Part shown: in pieces, positions 1 to 6,107 of the stretch
Numbering within the stretch: the first letter of the stretch is position 1
Layout of the letters: the number at the start of each line of letters is the position of its first letter
Source of the DNA: Candidatus Poseidoniaceae archaeon
Lineage (GTDB): Archaea > Thermoplasmatota > Poseidoniia > Poseidoniales > Poseidoniaceae
Length of the DNA stretch: 6,107 nucleotides
Direction of reading: 5' to 3'
Assembly (NCBI GenBank): GCA_013330285.1
Contig: DUIP01000065.1
Coordinates: 1-6,107 of the forward strand
The notes under the pieces: generated by a model
Seen by the model: only the letters and a program-made list of their open reading frames with translations
What the model was told of the DNA's origin: nothing
The model's database searches: none
Made by a program: the position numbers and the translations under genes

Positions 1-1680
1 GGCGTAATCGTTGACGTCAACGATTGAAGTGCCGTCTGAATCAATGCCGTAGAATGTATCTGCATAGTATTCGAAGTTGAGTGACACGAAATCTCCGCTC
101 ATCGAAGTCAAGTCGATGTCAGGGATGGTTAGTGTTTCATTTGCCCAAGCATCACCATAGCCATTTGCTCCAGTGTCACAAGGGTGTCCAAACCAATATG
201 CATTGTTGTTGAAGATCTTGTCTTGACAGGTGTTTTCATTGTAGATCACACCCTTCGGATTGGCGCTTTCAGTGTACCTGTATCCATTCGCTCCTCCTTC
301 GAAGTCTTCTTCACATAGAGCAGTCGGTGTTCCACAGTACACATCGGATGGTGTTGCAGAGAAGACGGTCGCCTCGATATCGAAGTCCATTTCGGTGTTA
401 CCATAGTTGTTGGTTGTGACATCGATGTCGAACATACCTTCTGCATAGAGTCCTCCTGGATTGAAGTATTCGATGCCTTCCACGGTTGGATCATAAAGAT
501 TGAACGGCGTAATGTAGCCAACCAACTCATCATTCTGCGGTTGTTCATCCCAACTGTTTGCAGACAGGCTTGCGGAAATTCTGTATGTTGTGTCATTGAG
601 CAAGTCTGCGGTAATCGAAGTGGTGTACTCTTGTCCAGGACCGAGGTTGTTGAGGTTGATCGTGGATTGCTGAACTTGTGGGTTCGCAAGGAAGGCCGTG
701 TTTTGCTTCCAAATGGTGAGATTATCCACTGCGTATCCGTCTCGGCCAGTCCAACGGCTTTCGTTATCATCAGAAATGGAGCCTGTGAATCCAGTGCGGA
801 AGCGGAAGCGGACATCGACTGTTTCACCAGCCCAAGGACTGAGGTCAAACGCACCTACGCCCTCTTCAGTGAAGTTGTTCCATCCGTAATAGGTTCCAAA
901 GGAATAGACACCATAGTAGTAGACGCCCTCGGCGACACCACCAATGGCTTGCTTGTATTGACGATCGAGGTCAAAGCCACCCCACATCGAGGCACCAGAG
1001 GCGCATGCACCGCTGACATAGGCTTCTTGTGGACAGGAGATAACGTCCCATCCCGATTCAGCACTGCCAATTTCAATCATTGCAATGTCATCCCAAACAT
1101 CGCCAGCAAGGTAGTTGCCTGTTTGATCAACGCTTCCAAGCACACCGTGACCGAGGTGCTGGAACAGCTCAACGCTCATGAAGGCACGATCTGAGCCCGT
1201 GAGGTCAACATCTTCGAGGACCATAGCGTCGTCCCAGTTCTTGTCATACCCACTCCATAGACCGCCAGAGGTGTTGGTCTTGTAATGTCCAGCCCACATG
1301 AAGTCGGTTGGGTTTTGGTAATTCGCGGAAACATTTGGATCGTTGTTTCCATCAGATGCACCGATGGAATGATTTGTCTCTTCGTGCCACTTTGTGGCTT
1401 GATCGATGTATTCTTCGAAAGCCCAACTGCAGCCAGTGCCACAGCCGGTCTTGTCTTCTGGAGCGTCCCAGTCCATTTGGTAGACAGTGCTGTTGGTCGA
1501 TGAAGCCTCATCGACAACCTTGAGTTCAAGGTCAAGGGTCGCGCTTTGGCCATTGAGAATGTCCATTCCAGTGTTGGTCACTGTGACGTTGATGTCACGC
1601 GTACCTTCACCGACAATTCCGAAGAAGTTGTCAGTTGGGTTAATCTCGAGAGAGGTGACAGCAAGATCTTTGTTGTCCAT
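1..1680 (-). repeat. Tandem Ig-like plus jelly-roll units in the exported protein (second unit cut by window edge)
   Basis: Two diverged copies of the same domain order are visible. In copy A an Ig-like strand pattern at residues 497-546 (DLAVTSLEINP ... RDINVTVTNTG) precedes a jelly roll with FMWAGHYKTNTSGG (619-632) and LEDVDLTG (647-654). In copy B the Ig-like pattern at about 889-932 (DPTVEGIEYFNPGG ... FDIDVTTNNYGNTE) precedes AYWFGHPCDTGANG (986-999) and IPDIDLTS (1011-1018). The shared W-x-GH, Gly-rich and D-[VI]-DLT elements fall in the same order and at similar spacing. Between them, residues 830-885 look like the end of another Ig-like domain (NNLGPGQEYTTSI). The duplication is read by eye; copy boundaries are approximate. 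Confidence 0.55.
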
Positions 1681-3156
1681 TTCGACAACGGTAATGGTAT
1701 CGTATTGCCCTTCCCATCCGAAGTTGTCTACCCAACTACCGAAGTCATAGCTGGTGTGCCCAACAACGATGTCTGGTGCTGAATTGGAAGCACCTGCGAG
1801 TTGACCCACTTCGACCATGCTCGGTCGTCGGCCTGCCTCGTAGGAAAGAGGTGTTAGATGTGCCCCGCTTCCGTCCGAAAGGGTCACTTGGACCGTGGTT
1901 GGGAAGTTGAGGTAGAAGTTTGATGTGGAGCCACCTGCGGAGTCACTGCTGTTTTGTTGATACGCAACCGTTGGGTTGACGAAATCAGGCTCACCGTCAC
2001 CGTTGAGATCAGCGATGGTGACAGAATAGGAGATGTAGGGTCCAAAGTAGGCCCGGGCGGGCGTCGACCAACTTCCAGAGGAAGCAGATGTCACGAAACT
2101 GACATTTTCCACGTTTCCATCGTTGAGAACCATAGCGTCGATTTCTCCGTTTCCATCAATGTCTGCAATATCGAAATCATTGGCAAATTCGACGTTCATG
2201 TTGATGATGCTCGTTCCGGTTTGTGGGGTTGCTGTGTTGAAGCTGTAGGTTGCTGGGTACGTGTTTGTCAAGCAGGAGTACTCGATGATGGAGAGGTTAT
2301 CGCTGTTTCCAGGGTTGGTGGATTGACCAGTGGAATAATCAACACCTTCTGAACGAAGCAGATAGATGTCATCATCGGTACAAGTGCCGCTGAGTCCACC
2401 GGTTTCAGTTTCACCCCAGTCGCCAACTTCGAGGCTACGGTATGCGTTTTGATTCGATGGCCCGAGGGTTGTAATCATGCCCTGAGTGGCGGAAGAGATC
2501 GGTCCACGGTAGGTGACGACACGTTGCGATGAAAGATCGCTCAAGAGGTCGAGAATGTAGATGTCATCGTTTCCGTCTTGGTCTGCATCGCCCACAGCGA
2601 GGTCCCAAGCCCAGAAATGTGTGAATCGCTCTCCGATGCTCCAAGAGTCGTCATTGCATCCAGCGTTTTCAATGATGGTGACGTTTCCAGGTTCTCCTGC
2701 TGGTGCGCCGTTATCATCGGTCTTGAATGGGTTGTTGCGTTGGAAGATGACGATGTCGTCTGCTCCATCGCCAGTGAATTCACCAACTTCGATGAATTGA
2801 ACGTTCGAGAATTCGTCCCAGTCTGCGTTTCGACTTTGGTTCTTTGAGACCCAAATGTCCTGACGCTCGCTGAAATCTCCATTGCCATCGTTCCAGAGGA
2901 TGCTGATGGTGTGGGTTCCTTCTGTTGCCACGGCCAAATCATTGAAACCGTCACAATTGAAATCGCCGATTGCGACGTCCAACGGATCACGATTTGTGGT
3001 GTATGAACGGGCAATTGAAGCGCTCGCAGTTGTTGCAAGGGCGGCGGTGGTCGACAAAACCATCAGCATGACAAGGAACATGCTCAAGGCGCGGCTGTTA
3101 TTGTGGTTGTTTTTGGAGAACATCAACATCACTGCTTCGGCCAACGCCCGTTGCAC
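1..3156 (-). CDS. Large exported FG-GAP/Ig-like/jelly-roll repeat protein, C-terminus beyond left edge
   Basis: One frame is open without a stop from the GTG at 3156 to base 1, giving 1052 residues; the C-terminus lies outside the window. Residues 1-46 form a signal peptide: basic residues K15 and R22, a hydrophobic core at about 23-41, and AxA cleavage candidates at A39-A41 and A44-A46. Residues 53-470 hold seven FG-GAP/VCBS-type repeats with calcium loops of the form DxNxDGxxD. About 497-546 is a CARDB/Ig-like beta segment, about 575-815 a MAM or immune-inhibitor-A-like jelly roll ending in a DGYAVDNLTIW motif (805-815), and about 835-1052 repeats the Ig plus jelly-roll pattern. At least ten N-x-S/T sequons and paired cysteines (572/576, 708/718, 941/948) suit an extracellular location. 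An in-frame TAG at 3172-3174 bounds the start; GTG 3156 is preferred because AAAGGA lies six bases upstream, with ATG 3129 or 3123 as alternatives. I infer a surface or secreted adhesion or binding role. No catalytic motif was recognised, and the missing C-terminus might hold a sorting or anchoring domain. Confidence 0.9.
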   Translation of the reverse strand, partial: MQRALAEAVMLMFSKNNHNNSRALSMFLVMLMVLSTTAALATTASASIARSYTTNRDPLDVAIGDFNCDGFNDLAVATEGTHTISILWNDGNGDFSERQDIWVSKNQSRNADWDEFSNVQFIEVGEFTGDGADDIVIFQRNNPFKTDDNGAPAGEPGNVTIIENAGCNDDSWSIGERFTHFWAWDLAVGDADQDGNDDIYILDLLSDLSSQRVVTYRGPISSATQGMITTLGPSNQNAYRSLEVGDWGETETGGLSGTCTDDDIYLLRSEGVDYSTGQSTNPGNSDNLSIIEYSCLTNTYPATYSFNTATPQTGTSIINMNVEFANDFDIADIDGNGEIDAMVLNDGNVENVSFVTSASSGSWSTPARAYFGPYISYSVTIADLNGDGEPDFVNPTVAYQQNSSDSAGGSTSNFYLNFPTTVQVTLSDGSGAHLTPLSYEAGRRPSMVEVGQLAGASNSAPDIVVGHTSYDFGSWVDNFGWEGQYDTITVVEMDNKDLAVTSLEINPTDNFFGIVGEGTRDINVTVTNTGMDILNGQSATLDLELKVVDEASSTNSTVYQMDWDAPEDKTGCGTGCSWAFEEYIDQATKWHEETNHSIGASDGNNDPNVSANYQNPTDFMWAGHYKTNTSGGLWSGYDKNWDDAMVLEDVDLTGSDRAFMSVELFQHLGHGVLGSVDQTGNYLAGDVWDDIAMIEIGSAESGWDVISCPQEAYVSGACASGASMWGGFDLDRQYKQAIGGVAEGVYYYGVYSFGTYYGWNNFTEEGVGAFDLSPWAGETVDVRFRFRTGFTGSISDDNESRWTGRDGYAVDNLTIWKQNTAFLANPQVQQSTINLNNLGPGQEYTTSITADLLNDTTYRISASLSANSWDEQPQNDELVGYITPFNLYDPTVEGIEYFNPGGLYAEGMFDIDVTTNNYGNTEMDFDIEATVFSATPSDVYCGTPTALCEEDFEGGANGYRYTESANPKGVIYNENTCQDKIFNNNAYWFGHPCDTGANGYGDAWANETLTIPDIDLTSMSGDFVSLNFEYYADTFYGIDSDGTSIVDVNDYA
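6..25. repeat. Perfect 20-base palindrome inside the exported-protein gene
   Basis: The half-site AATCGTTGAC is followed immediately by its exact reverse complement. It lies within codons for I-V-D-V-N-D near the end of the visible coding region. A perfect 20-base palindrome is unexpected in a window of this size (about 0.006 expected in random sequence), but codon choice for Asp/Val/Asn-rich stretches favours such symmetry, so a function is not implied. Confidence 0.5.
1747..3000 (-). repeat. Seven FG-GAP/VCBS-type protein repeats (predicted beta-propeller) in the exported protein
   Basis: This segment encodes residues 53-470. Repeat cores are seen at residues 64-76 (GDFNCDGFNDLAV), 125-138 (GEFTGDGADDIVIF), 189-202 (GDADQDGNDDIYIL), 245-267 (degenerate, with an insert before DDDIYLL), 331-344 (ADIDGNGEIDAMVL), 382-393 (ADLNGDGEPDFV) and 450-466 (degenerate, VGQLAGASNSAPDIVVG). 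Spacing between successive cores is about 61, 64, 56, 86, 51 and 66 residues, as expected for propeller blades. Repeats 1, 3, 5 and 6 keep a full Dx[DN]x[DN]Gxx D calcium loop; repeat 2 has Glu in the first position; repeats 4 and 7 have lost most of it. Seven blades is the number found in integrin-alpha FG-GAP propellers; the fold here is inferred. Confidence 0.75.
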
Positions 3157-3162
3157 TTTAAT

Positions 3163-3168
3163 TCCTTT
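3163..3168 (-). promoter_or_regulatory. Shine-Dalgarno site deciding the GTG start of the exported protein
   Basis: On the minus strand AAAGGA sits six bases upstream of GTG 3156, the usual distance for ribosome binding. The in-frame ATG codons at 3129 and 3123 have no comparable purine-rich site ahead of them, so the GTG is the better start even though it gives a longer N-terminal region ahead of the signal-peptide core. Confidence 0.55.
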
Positions 3169-3256
3169 GTTCTAAAGTTCACAATTATCCTGCCCGCTTT
3201 TCTTCGCAGTACCCCGTTTAACACGAAAAAAGAAAATTCAATATTCCGGTAGAAAA

Positions 3257-3297
3257 TCGGCGTAAAAATAACACCGAATATCGCTGTTTTTGACAGC
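3257..3297 (-). terminator. Two tandem hairpins, probable terminator of the 224-residue gene
   Basis: On the minus-strand RNA the first hairpin pairs GCUGU (3297-3293) with ACAGC (3287-3283) around a five-base loop, starting nine bases after the TGA stop. The second pairs UCGGUGU (3277-3271) with ACGCCGA (3263-3257), seven pairs including one U-G wobble, around the loop UAUUUUU. In plus-strand RNA the wobble would become a C-A mismatch, so the second stem favours minus-strand transcription. A further U-rich stretch follows about 15 bases on. Neither stem is directly followed by a long U-run, so the call is moderate. For archaea, U-rich stretches alone can end transcription. Confidence 0.45.
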
Positions 3298-3306
3298 CCT
3301 TAGGCT

Positions 3307-3981
3307 TCAAAATTTACCTTTAAGCCAACCCGGTGAAGGGCCCCAACCTGTAGCGTCGCCACCGTGTACCTTGACTAATTTACCAGCACCAAACAGCGAT
3401 TCAAGCCATACTTCTAAGGCAGTCCCTTCTCGATGACCGAGTTTCTTACTGGCCACCTCTTCGATCACTTCAGTTTGCAGGGCAGTAATGCCATATTCTC
3501 TGACGATAAGATGCATTAATTCACGCAACCAAGCTTCTGCCATAGGGTCGATGCTCATTGCACCCTGTACAGGGCGAGGCTCTTCCATTTCATCCAAGGC
3601 TTCCATCAATTCGATAGGATCTGGGCGCTCAGGTACTTGCAAACCAATGGCCTCCAATTCGACACCGAGGTCGAGTTGGCCAATTGGACGGCGAACAACT
3701 GGTATTCGACTGGGATCTGGAGTCGGGCCCATGTCGAGGGGTTTGTCACCAATTGGAGCGTCATCGAGTTCATCTTTCTGCGCTGTTTTTTGCGGGGCTA
3801 AACCAGAGGTGTTCGTGGCTTGAACCTCGGTGCCAATTGGCATCGACCAACCGACCCCTTGAAGCCCAAGTTCCTTCACTCGCTCCTCAATCCATGATGC
3901 TTCACCTTCGAGAAGAACATTGACATCGTGCTCATCCGAGCGGAAACGATAACGAACATGACCACGAAGTTTCGCCATCAT
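3307..3981 (-). CDS. Uncharacterised 224-residue protein with acidic linker and possible winged-helix C-terminus
   Basis: I do not recognise a family. Residues 1-50 form a compact segment with a basic stretch (KLRGHVRYRFR) and an amphipathic helix (ASWIEERVKELGL, 28-40), ending in GWSMPIG. Residues 51-100 are rich in Pro, Asp, Thr and Gln and look disordered. Residues 101-137 are Leu/Glu-rich and acidic, and 145-224 show helices (AEAWLRELMHLIVREYG, then LQTEVIEEVASKKLG) followed by a short hairpin-like segment and WGPSPGWLKGKF, an order compatible with a winged helix or small protein-interaction fold. There is no signal peptide and no membrane segment, so it is probably cytoplasmic. Start: ATG 3981 follows GAGGG at 3986-3990; ATG 3978 is an equally good start one residue shorter, and no other start codon lies between them and the in-frame TGA near 4030. 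It lies 70 bases after the aconitase on the same strand and could share its transcript. Codon use and the clean frame support a real gene. Confidence 0.85.
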   Translation of the reverse strand: MMAKLRGHVRYRFRSDEHDVNVLLEGEASWIEERVKELGLQGVGWSMPIGTEVQATNTSGLAPQKTAQKDELDDAPIGDKPLDMGPTPDPSRIPVVRRPIGQLDLGVELEAIGLQVPERPDPIELMEALDEMEEPRPVQGAMSIDPMAEAWLRELMHLIVREYGITALQTEVIEEVASKKLGHREGTALEVWLESLFGAGKLVKVHGGDATGWGPSPGWLKGKF

Positions 3982-3985
3982 CCAT

Positions 3986-3990
3986 CCCTC
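3986..3990 (-). promoter_or_regulatory. Shine-Dalgarno site of the 224-residue gene
   Basis: GAGGG on the minus strand lies four bases before ATG 3981 and seven before the adjacent in-frame ATG 3978. The spacing slightly favours 3978, but the two starts differ by a single methionine. Confidence 0.4.
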
Positions 3991-4051
3991 GGTTGAACTG
4001 CTCTTGAATTTGCCGAATGCCTTCTCGATTCAGGTTTCGCTTGGGTGTGCC

Positions 4052-6107
4052 TCACTCAGAGGTCGCAAGTTGTCGTAACACGGTGTGGAGGATCCCGCCA
4101 TTTCGATAGTATTCAACTTCGACAGGTGTATCAAGTCGGACCTGAGCAGAGAATGTCATGGTCGTGCCATCTGTGCGGGTTGCGGTCACTTCAATCATCT
4201 GAAGCGGTTGGACATCATCGCCAATCGGGATGGTGAATGTTTCCGTCCCGTCAAGGCCGAGGGCTTCGTGGGATTCACCTTCCATGAAGGTCATCGGAAG
4301 AACGCCCATGCCGACAAGATTCGAGCGGTGAATACGTTCGAAGGATGTCGCAATGACTGCCCCCACACCTAGCAAGTATGTGCCCTTTGCAGCCCAGTCC
4401 CGCGAAGAACCTGTGCCATATTGACTCCCTGCAAGAACGACTTTTGGTCCATCGTAACTTTGTGCAGCGTCATAGACAGAGACGATTTCACCCGTGGTAA
4501 AATCTCGAGCAAAACCACCTTCGGTTCCTGGAGCCATTTGATTTCGAATCCGCACATTTGCAAAGGTGCCTCGCATCATCACTTCGTGGTTTCCTCGACG
4601 GCTGCCGAAGGAATTGAAATCTGTTTTTTGAATGCCGCGCTCAATCAGCCATGTGCCTGCTGGGCCATCCGCAGGGAATGCACCCGCTGGCGAGATGTGA
4701 TCGGTTGTGATCGAGTCACCCAATTTTAGCAAGACCTTGGCATCATCAATGCTTGTGATTGGTTCAGGTTCTGCTGAAAGTCCTGAAAAGAATGTTGGAA
4801 GGCGGATGTAGGTCGATTCTGGCGCCCAAGGATAGAGTGGACTTGCCTCAGACGGTATGCTGTCCCAGCGGGGTTCATTCATTGCATCAGCGTAGCGTTG
4901 ACGGAACATCTCAGGCGTAATGACGGCAAGAGCTTCTGCAAGTTCCTCATCACTCGGCCAAAGTTCACTCAACATCACAGGCTTTCCTTCCGGCGTATAG
5001 CCAACTGGTTGGGTCGAAAGGTCAACCTCCAAGGAACCCGCCAAAGCATAAGCAACCACCAAAGGTGGGCTTGCGAGGTAAGAAGCCTTGACTTTACCAT
5101 GAACCCGACCCTCGAAGTTTCTATTTCCTGAAATCACAGAACCGACAATGAGGCCTGCTTCATCAATAGCAGCCTCAATTTGCTCTGGAATTGGCCCTGA
5201 GTTACCGATGCAGGTGGTGCACCCGTAGCCGACGACGTTGAATCCGAGTGCGTTCAAGTCCTCTTGAAGTCCCGTTGCCTCGTAGTACTCGGTGACGACA
5301 CGTGAACCAGGCGCAAGGGAGGTTTTGACCCATGGTTTGACTTCAAGACCGTGCTTTCGTGCATTTCGTGCCAAAATACCGGCAGCCAGCATGACGTCAG
5401 GGTTCGAGGTGTTGGTGCAGCTTGTGATGGCTGCGATGACAACATCTCCGTGATTCAAATCGTATGTTTTTCCATCGCGCTCGACGATCGCACCTTTTGA
5501 CAAATCCTCGGGAGCTAAACCGTGGCCATGATGACCAAGTTCGTGGGTTAGAGATTCGAGGAAATGAGATTTCATGTTCGAAAGGTCAACCCGATCTTGT
5601 GGGCGCTTGGGACCTGCCAATGCTGGTTGCACAGATGTCAAATCAAGTTCTAGCGTGGCCGTGTATGACTTCTCAGCTGCGCCTGCCTCAAACCACAAAC
5701 CTTGGGCGCGAGCATAGGCTTCAACGCCGGCAATGGCATCGTCTTCTCGTCCACTCAGGCGCATGTAATCCAGTGTTCGCTCGTCAACAGGGAAGAAACC
5801 GCATGTAGCACCGTATTCAGGAGCCATGTTCGCAATGGTTGCCCGGTCGGCAAGCGTTAATGCTGCCATTCCGCTTCCAAAGAATTCTACAAATTTCCCA
5901 ACAACACCGTGCTCACGCAACATTTCGACAATTCGTAACGTCATGTCTGTTGCAGTGACGCCAGGGTTGAGGCTCCCAGTCAATCGTACGCCGACAACAT
6001 CTGGGGCAAGCATGTAAATTGGTTGTCCGAGCATGACGGCTTCTGCTTCAATGCCTCCAACGCCCCATCCAAGCACGCCTAAGCCGTTGATCATGGTGGT
6101 GTGTGAA
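4052..6107 (-). CDS. acnA: Aconitate hydratase, AcnA/IRP1 type, N-terminus beyond right edge
   Basis: This enzyme interconverts citrate and isocitrate through cis-aconitate in the TCA cycle, in the cytoplasm, using a [4Fe-4S] cluster. The visible 684 residues begin inside the family's DSHTT active-site motif (the Asp codon is cut by the edge; Ser and His are present), so about 200 N-terminal residues are missing against the usual 890 or so. Any start placed at the ATG at 6094 would be internal. Counting from that Ser, the cluster ligands are C230 (TSCTNTSNP) and C296/C299 ([13 protein letters not shown]). Then come the linker to the swivel domain (about 430-455), [13 protein letters not shown] (463-475), SRRGNHE (502-508), [16 protein letters not shown] (560-575), [17 protein letters not shown] (588-604) and the usual C-terminal RNGGIL. 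All catalytic-domain signatures are intact, so it should be active. The family is typical of bacteria and of the eukaryotic cytosolic enzyme; if the host is archaeal it was probably acquired by transfer. Stop is TGA at 4052-4054. Confidence 0.97.
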   Translation of the reverse strand, partial: SHTTMINGLGVLGWGVGGIEAEAVMLGQPIYMLAPDVVGVRLTGSLNPGVTATDMTLRIVEMLREHGVVGKFVEFFGSGMAALTLADRATIANMAPEYGATCGFFPVDERTLDYMRLSGREDDAIAGVEAYARAQGLWFEAGAAEKSYTATLELDLTSVQPALAGPKRPQDRVDLSNMKSHFLESLTHELGHHGHGLAPEDLSKGAIVERDGKTYDLNHGDVVIAAITSCTNTSNPDVMLAAGILARNARKHGLEVKPWVKTSLAPGSRVVTEYYEATGLQEDLNALGFNVVGYGCTTCIGNSGPIPEQIEAAIDEAGLIVGSVISGNRNFEGRVHGKVKASYLASPPLVVAYALAGSLEVDLSTQPVGYTPEGKPVMLSELWPSDEELAEALAVITPEMFRQRYADAMNEPRWDSIPSEASPLYPWAPESTYIRLPTFFSGLSAEPEPITSIDDAKVLLKLGDSITTDHISPAGAFPADGPAGTWLIERGIQKTDFNSFGSRRGNHEVMMRGTFANVRIRNQMAPGTEGGFARDFTTGEIVSVYDAAQSYDGPKVVLAGSQYGTGSSRDWAAKGTYLLGVGAVIATSFERIHRSNLVGMGVLPMTFMEGESHEALGLDGTETFTIPIGDDVQPLQMIEVTATRTDGTTMTFSAQVRLDTPVEVEYYRNGGILHTVLRQLATSE

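Larger units (their letters stand above)
3157..3306. other. AT-rich intergenic region between the 224-residue gene and the exported-protein gene
   Basis: These 150 bases hold no credible gene. Read on the minus strand they contain two hairpins close to the upstream stop codon, then a T-rich run at about 3228-3241 (TGAATTTTCTTTTTT), then the Shine-Dalgarno site. ATAATT at 3183-3188 could be a weak TATA-like element, but it would leave almost no leader, so I do not call a promoter. The layout suggests termination of the upstream gene and a separate start for the exported protein. Confidence 0.5.

Noticed and set aside
418..429. Twelve-base palindrome GACATCGATGTC
   Set aside because: One or two such palindromes are expected by chance in 6 kb, and it lies in Asp-rich coding sequence.
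541..1194. Plus-strand open frame of 217 codons
   Set aside because: It is antisense to the exported-protein frame, which is continuous and shows recognisable domains; the translated product has no family features and no ribosome site was seen.
1369..1386. HEETNH in the exported protein, resembling a metalloprotease motif
   Set aside because: The spacing is HExxxH, not HExxH, and it sits in a predicted beta-rich jelly roll. No third ligand motif is visible.
246..3038. Several minus-strand open frames (for example 246-854, 1176-1553, 2541-3038) that could be read as fragments of a broken gene
   Set aside because: They are in a different frame from the single uninterrupted frame 3156-1 and translate to low-complexity Ser/Thr/Met-rich shadows. 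There is no frameshift or pseudogene.
3183..3188. ATAATT as a TATA or -10 element for the exported protein
   Set aside because: For an archaeal TATA box it would put the transcript start almost at the GTG, ahead of which a Shine-Dalgarno site exists; there is no BRE or -35 partner. Too weak to call.
5531..5545. HELGH, an HExxH zinc-protease signature, in the aconitase frame
   Set aside because: It lies in a loop of an otherwise canonical aconitase, between conserved cluster-domain blocks, with no surrounding protease fold. A His-rich chance match.
4055..5808. Plus-strand open frames across the aconitase gene
   Set aside because: They are antisense shadows of a well-conserved enzyme and show no recognisable product.

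Overview
The window holds three protein genes, all on the minus strand, so transcription reads from right to left: a 5'-truncated aconitase (right edge to 4052), an uncharacterised 224-residue protein (3981-3307), and a very long exported protein whose start is at 3156 and which runs off the left edge still open after 1052 codons. No RNA genes, insertion sequences, CRISPR arrays or attachment sites were seen.

Organism: nothing in the window is a decisive taxonomic marker. The combination of a bacterial-type AcnA aconitase, a GTG start behind a short Shine-Dalgarno site, roughly balanced base composition, and a large Asp/Asn-rich secreted protein made of FG-GAP (VCBS-like) repeats followed by Ig-like and jelly-roll modules fits planktonic marine Euryarchaeota (Marine Group II / Poseidoniales). 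This is an inference from style. A marine bacterium is not excluded.

Right third (4052-6107): the aconitase lacks about its first 200 residues but keeps all three iron-sulfur cysteines and the C-terminal swivel domain, and it looks functional. A 70-base gap separates it from the 224-residue gene, which has a basic N-terminal segment, a Pro/Asp-rich linker, an acidic helix and a C-terminal part that may be a winged-helix-like fold. No function can be assigned to it.

Middle (3157-3306): a 150-base AT-rich intergenic stretch carries two tandem hairpins just after the 224-residue gene. They probably mark the end of that transcript and are followed by a U-rich stretch. The exported-protein gene therefore probably has its own promoter.

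Left half (1-3156): a signal peptide is followed by seven FG-GAP-type repeats (probably a seven-bladed beta-propeller with calcium loops), then two copies of an Ig-like plus jelly-roll unit, the second cut off by the window edge. It is most likely a surface or secreted adhesion or binding protein. The window shows no obvious enzyme active site in it. Apart from sharing a strand, the three genes show no functional link, and I see no defence, mobile or otherwise clearly novel system here.
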